From Candidatus Jorgensenbacteria bacterium RIFCSPLOWO2_12_FULL_42_11 (lineage in GTDB: Bacteria > Patescibacteriota > Minisyncoccia > UBA6257 > MFKM01): a DNA stretch of 8,687 nt. Positions 5,693-8,687 of this stretch are shown here, piece by piece. Within the stretch, counting starts at the first letter, position 1; each line of letters begins with the position of its first letter. Location: NCBI GenBank assembly GCA_001779575.1, contig MFKM01000024.1, positions 8,481-17,167 of the forward strand, given 5' to 3'. A program made the position numbers and the translations under genes. The notes beneath the pieces were generated by a model, which did not search any database, was not told where the DNA came from, and saw only the letters and a list, made by a program, of their open reading frames with translations.

Positions 5693-6163
5693 ATGCAAGA
5701 CAAAGTTTACGTTCAGCTTTCGGATTTCACCAATCAACAACCGACGACGACTCTGCCTACCGCGATTAAATTCAACACCAACGATTATTTGTCGGGCGTC
5801 AAACACAGCCCGGCCGGGGAGAACGATAAAATCATAATTTTAGAAAACGGCATTTATTTTTTAATCGCCGGCGGTCAGGTTGGAAGAGAAAGCGGCATGC
5901 TTTTGCAGTTCGTTGATATGTGGTTTCGGGTAAACGGGAAAGACATCGCGAACACCAATACCCGGGCTTCTTTACCCGAGGGACTATCTATTGAGGATAC
6001 TATTGTTTTAATCACTCAAATGGCCATGCCTTTGTCAAAAGGCGACACGGTACAGGTGATGTTTTCGATAAGCGATACGAATGTCGGCGTCGGTCTTGTT
6101 GCCACTAAGCCGATTGATGAGCCGCTCATTCCAAGCTGTATTTTCACGATGTATAAAATATGA
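5693..6163 (+). CDS. Small C1q/TNF-like jelly-roll protein (tentative)
   Basis: 156 aa with no signal peptide or membrane segment, and mostly predicted beta-strand. The order of motifs suggests a C1q/TNF-like jelly roll: IILENGIYFLIAGGQV (Gly53-x-Tyr55), then MWFRVNGKDIANTNT (Val80-Asn81-Gly82), then MPLSKGDTVQVMFS (Lys116-Gly117-Asp118) and VGVGLVATKP. It ends with a short strand, IFTMYKI. Such domains usually form trimers and bind ligands; bacterial examples are commonly on spores, phage or surfaces, so a cytoplasmic copy between signalling genes is unusual. The stop codon overlaps the kinase ATG (ATGA), implying translational coupling and near-equal synthesis. The start, 9 bases after the previous stop, has only a distant GGGGG. 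The fold call rests on motif resemblance and needs a structure prediction. Confidence 0.6.
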   Translation: MQDKVYVQLSDFTNQQPTTTLPTAIKFNTNDYLSGVKHSPAGENDKIIILENGIYFLIAGGQVGRESGMLLQFVDMWFRVNGKDIANTNTRASLPEGLSIEDTIVLITQMAMPLSKGDTVQVMFSISDTNVGVGLVATKPIDEPLIPSCIFTMYKI

Positions 6164-7929
6164 CAGTTCTACCTTTGGTTGGCGAAAAAGAAACGGGCTT
6201 GATAATGTCAAGATTGAATTTAATCGTTGCTATCACCGCCGCCATTCAGGAAAGTTCCAAATCGGAGATTGCCTTTCAGAGGGCGCTTAGAGCCATCCGC
6301 GCTTACACGGGTTGGCCGATCGGACATATTTATTTCGGAAAGAGCGCGAATGATTTAATTTCAAGCGGTGTTTGGAGTTATTCAGGTTATGAAAAATTTT
6401 CAGCTTTTCGCCAGCAAGCGCTTGAGGGCAAATTCGCGCCGTCTTTGTCTCTTGTTGACCGTGTTTTATTGTTGCGCCAGCCGCTCTTGGCGAATCTTCC
6501 TTTAGCGGGTAAAGGCGAAGAAGCGATTGAAACCGTTATTTACGCGCCGATTATCGGAAAAGATTCGGCGGTGGGTTTGATGGAATTTTTTTCCGCTAAA
6601 CCGATGGAAGAAATTTCTTCTTCGCTGGCGAATATACTGATTTTGGCCGGAAAGCAAATCGGCAGATTTTTTGAAGAAAAAGAATTTAAAAATCTCCGGG
6701 AAAAAATGGCCGAAGAAAGTGAAACACTAAACGCGGATCTTGATAATTTTTCAAAAGCGCTTCTTAATATTTTGGAAGACGCCCGGGAACTTGGGAAACA
6801 GCTTGTTGAAGAAAAACGGAATGTTGAACAAAAGGTCATAGAAAGAACCAGGGAGTTGGCGGAAGAACAGGCGCGATTAGTTGCTTCTATCAATGCTCTC
6901 TCATTTGGATTCGTCATCGCCGATATAGGGCATCGCGTGCTTCTTGGGAACAAGGCGATGATGGAACTTTTTGGATTGAATGACAGCGATGAAATCACCG
7001 TTGACCAGATATCCAAGTTTCTTGGGGGGCATTTTGATATTAAGATGGAAGCGGAACGGTGTCTGAAGGGGGGAATAGTCTGTGAAATTAAGGAAATTAT
7101 CTTTGGCAAGAAATTCCTCCGCGGCATTGTTGCCCCAATCGTTATGAAGCAGGATTATAAAGAAGTCATCGGCTATGTGCTCTTGTTTGAAAATATTACC
7201 GAAGCAAAAGTCATTGAACGTTCGCGGGAGGAATTTTTCGCCGTTGCTTCTCATGAACTGCGCACTCCTTTAACGGCGATTCGCGGCAACGCTACTTTGA
7301 TTAAAGATTTTTACGCCGACAAAATCAAAAACAAAGAAATTATGGCGATGATATCGGACATACACGAAGCAAGCGAACGATTGATTAGAATAGTTTATGA
7401 TTTTCTTGATGCTTCGGCCCTGGAGCAACGCAAGATAGAATTTAAAAAAGAACAGTTTGACATTATTGCCTTGATTAAAGAAGTGGCGCGTGATTTAAAA
7501 GGAATGGCCAAGGCAAAAAAACTTTATTTAAATTTAGAAAAAACAGACGTTGCTTTGCCTATGGCGGTAGCCGATAAAGACCGAACAAAGCAGGTTTTGT
7601 TTAATTTTATCAGTAACGGCATCAATTACACTCAAAAAGGGGGAGTCAGCATTAAAGTAGAAAAGCAAGATAAATTTTTGAAAGTTTATGTCAGTGATAC
7701 CGGCATCGGCATTTCGTCTGAAAATCAAGCTTTGCTTTTCCGGAAATTCCAACAGGCCGGCGAGAAAATGTTGACCAGAGACGCGACCAAGGGCACTGGT
7801 TTGGGGCTTTATATATCCAAATTATTGGTTGAAAGTATGGCCGGGACAATTGAGTTGGTTAAAAGTCAACCGGGCGCGGGCAGTGTTTTCAATTTTACCC
7901 TGCCGATTGCCTCGCGGTTTTTGTCATAG
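6160..7929 (+). CDS. Soluble hybrid-input histidine kinase: GAF-coiled coil-PAS-HisKA-HATPase
   Basis: 589 aa with no membrane segment. Residues about 15-170 form a GAF domain. A charged coiled coil (about 170-240) includes VEQKVIERTREL at 222-233. A PAS domain covers about 243-350 and ends in LLFENITEAK. The HisKA box is FFAVASHELRTPL, with phospho-acceptor His365. The ATPase has the N box (Asn482, Asn486 in FNFISNGINYT), G1 DTGIGIS (Asp513), the F box LLFRKFQQ, and G2 GTGLGLYIS (545-553). All catalytic residues are present, so it should autophosphorylate and hand the phosphate to the response regulator encoded 28 bases downstream. The ATG overlaps the stop of the jelly-roll gene. Met16 (6205) is another possible start, but coupling favours 6160. 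Its coiled-coil motif recurs twice in the kinase-less receptor upstream, which hints at helix contact between the two proteins (inference). Confidence 0.95.
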   Translation: MTVLPLVGEKETGLIMSRLNLIVAITAAIQESSKSEIAFQRALRAIRAYTGWPIGHIYFGKSANDLISSGVWSYSGYEKFSAFRQQALEGKFAPSLSLVDRVLLLRQPLLANLPLAGKGEEAIETVIYAPIIGKDSAVGLMEFFSAKPMEEISSSLANILILAGKQIGRFFEEKEFKNLREKMAEESETLNADLDNFSKALLNILEDARELGKQLVEEKRNVEQKVIERTRELAEEQARLVASINALSFGFVIADIGHRVLLGNKAMMELFGLNDSDEITVDQISKFLGGHFDIKMEAERCLKGGIVCEIKEIIFGKKFLRGIVAPIVMKQDYKEVIGYVLLFENITEAKVIERSREEFFAVASHELRTPLTAIRGNATLIKDFYADKIKNKEIMAMISDIHEASERLIRIVYDFLDASALEQRKIEFKKEQFDIIALIKEVARDLKGMAKAKKLYLNLEKTDVALPMAVADKDRTKQVLFNFISNGINYTQKGGVSIKVEKQDKFLKVYVSDTGIGISSENQALLFRKFQQAGEKMLTRDATKGTGLGLYISKLLVESMAGTIELVKSQPGAGSVFNFTLPIASRFLS

Positions 7930-7951
7930 AAGTATCATTGTATGGTAAAAT
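7921..7951 (+). promoter_or_regulatory. Extended -10 promoter giving a leaderless response regulator message
   Basis: TGGTAAAAT (7943-7951) is an extended -10 seven bases before ATG 7958, so transcription would begin at the start codon itself. TTGTCA (7921-7926, five of six to the -35 consensus) is 19 bases upstream of the hexamer, a long but tolerated spacing. No Shine-Dalgarno site is present, consistent with a leaderless start. Confidence 0.5.
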
Positions 7952-7957
7952 AATATT

Positions 7958-8404
7958 ATGGCGAAAATTTTTCTTGTTGAAGACGATCCCTTGATGGTCA
8001 ACCTTTACGAAAGGGCTTTTAAACTTTCCGGCTATGAAGTGGAAATCGCTTTTGATGGCCAGGAAGCGTTGAGGAAATTAAAAAAAATGAAGCCCTCGCC
8101 CACCTTGATTCTTATGGATGTTATGATGCCGGTGATGAATGGGTTGGACGCCCTGAAAGAAATTAAGCAGAATCCGACTTTTGAAAATTTTAAACGCCTA
8201 CCCGTGGTGATGCTGACTAATTTAGCCGGCCAGGAGGACGCTGAAAAAGCTCTTTCCCTGGGAGCAATCACTTATTTGGTAAAAAGTCAGTATGAGCCCA
8301 AGGAGGTGGTGGCAAAAATAAAAGAAATCGCGGCCGGCTATACCAGAGATAAAAACGTTCCCGAAGTAAAGGTAGCGGTCAAAAAATTATCCCCCAAAAA
8401 ATAA
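7958..8404 (+). CDS. Single-domain CheY-like response regulator
   Basis: 148 aa. The receiver domain is complete: acidic pocket Glu8-Asp9-Asp10, phospho-acceptor Asp54 in LILMDVMMPVMNG, the switch Thr87 in VMLTN, Lys109 in YLVKS. No DNA-binding or enzyme output domain follows; the tail from about residue 128 is short and Lys-rich (VAVKKLSPKK), so output is probably by protein contact, as in CheY. The neighbouring kinase is the likely phosphate donor. The gene has its own extended -10 box at the ATG and no Shine-Dalgarno site. Its TAA stop falls where the following exported protein begins, in the -1 frame. Confidence 0.95.
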   Translation: MAKIFLVEDDPLMVNLYERAFKLSGYEVEIAFDGQEALRKLKKMKPSPTLILMDVMMPVMNGLDALKEIKQNPTFENFKRLPVVMLTNLAGQEDAEKALSLGAITYLVKSQYEPKEVVAKIKEIAAGYTRDKNVPEVKVAVKKLSPKK

Positions 8405-8687
8405 TTAAAAAATCTTTTTTATTTTTTTTATCCGGGTTATTTTTCCCCTTGATTTCCCTGGGAGCGGTTTCTTATTCCCGAAGTCCGGTCGGAACAGAAA
8501 CTACGTCGCCGGTTTCTATTTCTGTGGCTGTTGATAATTTTGACGAAACTGGTTGCGCCGGGTCAAATTATTGGAGTCTAAGCGTTAGCGGTTCCTTAAA
8601 TCAGTGGTATGTTTTTAACGGAACTTATACGGATGTCTATAATGGCAAGGGCTTGGCTTCTTCTACTTTATCCAATGTTTTTGTTTT
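8404..8687 (+). CDS. Exported protein, 5' part, with no canonical start codon
   Basis: A frame open from 8353 to the window edge has no ATG, GTG or TTG until TTG 8449. Yet the codons from ATT 8404 read IKKSFLFFLSG, then LFFPLISLGAVSYS, a textbook signal peptide: two Lys, a hydrophobic core and a small-residue cleavage region. The mature part is Ser/Thr/Tyr/Asn-rich with a single Cys (DNFDETGCAGSNYW, then SLSVSGSLNQWYVFNGTYT), like a surface beta-rich protein, but I recognise no family. Using TTG 8449 would destroy the signal peptide. I place the start at ATT 8404 (or ATA 8401), but a changed ATG or a -1 frameshift from the regulator are alternatives. It runs off the right end. Its place after the response regulator suggests an operon member or an extracellular partner. 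Confidence 0.65.
   Translation, partial: MKKSFLFFLSGLFFPLISLGAVSYSRSPVGTETTSPVSISVAVDNFDETGCAGSNYWSLSVSGSLNQWYVFNGTYTDVYNGKGLASSTLSNVFV

Noticed and set aside
6540..7127. A long antisense frame (195 codons) opposite the histidine kinase
   Set aside because: Composition is Ser/Arg-rich, as expected for the complement of GAF/coiled-coil codons, and the sense strand encodes an intact kinase with all motifs.
8404..8430. A/T-rich inverted run after the response regulator as an intrinsic terminator
   Set aside because: There is no GC stem, and the bases encode the hydrophobic core of a signal peptide in an open frame.

Overview
The window looks like chromosomal DNA from a small-genome bacterium, most likely of the Candidate Phyla Radiation (Patescibacteria, Parcubacteria-like). 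The clues are short AT-leaning genes with few visible Shine-Dalgarno sites, several promoter-like boxes set almost at the start codon, a compact RluA/RluD-type enzyme carrying two in-frame repeat insertions (one a palindrome encoding LPADRQ), and lineage-style exported coiled-coil and single-pass membrane proteins. The lineage is an inference from style, not from a database match. Nearly all genes are on the + strand.

Left part (1-2411). The 3' end of a cyclophilin-type peptidyl-prolyl isomerase overlaps a stand-alone PD-(D/E)XK (RecB/Cas4-like) nuclease with four paired cysteines. Next comes a probable transcription unit with its own -10 box and Shine-Dalgarno site. It encodes an exported, highly charged coiled-coil protein and a 102-aa single-pass membrane protein, and ends at a strong intrinsic terminator (2381-2411).

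Middle (2426-3702). This is a translation block: an RluA/RluD-family rRNA/tRNA pseudouridine synthase, ribosomal protein L19 (rplS) and tRNA-Leu(GAG), which starts only 6 bases after the rplS stop codon.

Right part (3703-8687). This is a signalling cluster. A 113-base leader with a promoter-like pair and a dyad precedes five tightly packed genes: a membrane dCache-HAMP receptor with no kinase domain; a hemerythrin/Rsd-like four-helix protein lacking part of the usual iron-ligand set; a small C1q/TNF-like jelly-roll protein; a soluble GAF-PAS histidine kinase whose ATG overlaps the jelly-roll stop; and a CheY-like single-domain response regulator. A sixth, exported protein begins at the regulator's stop codon, lacks a normal start codon and runs off the window. 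The receptor and the kinase share the same charged coiled-coil motif, so a split sensor (receptor and kinase as separate proteins) with two accessory small proteins is the most interesting hypothesis here.

No CRISPR array, transposase, integrase, attachment site or replication origin is visible.
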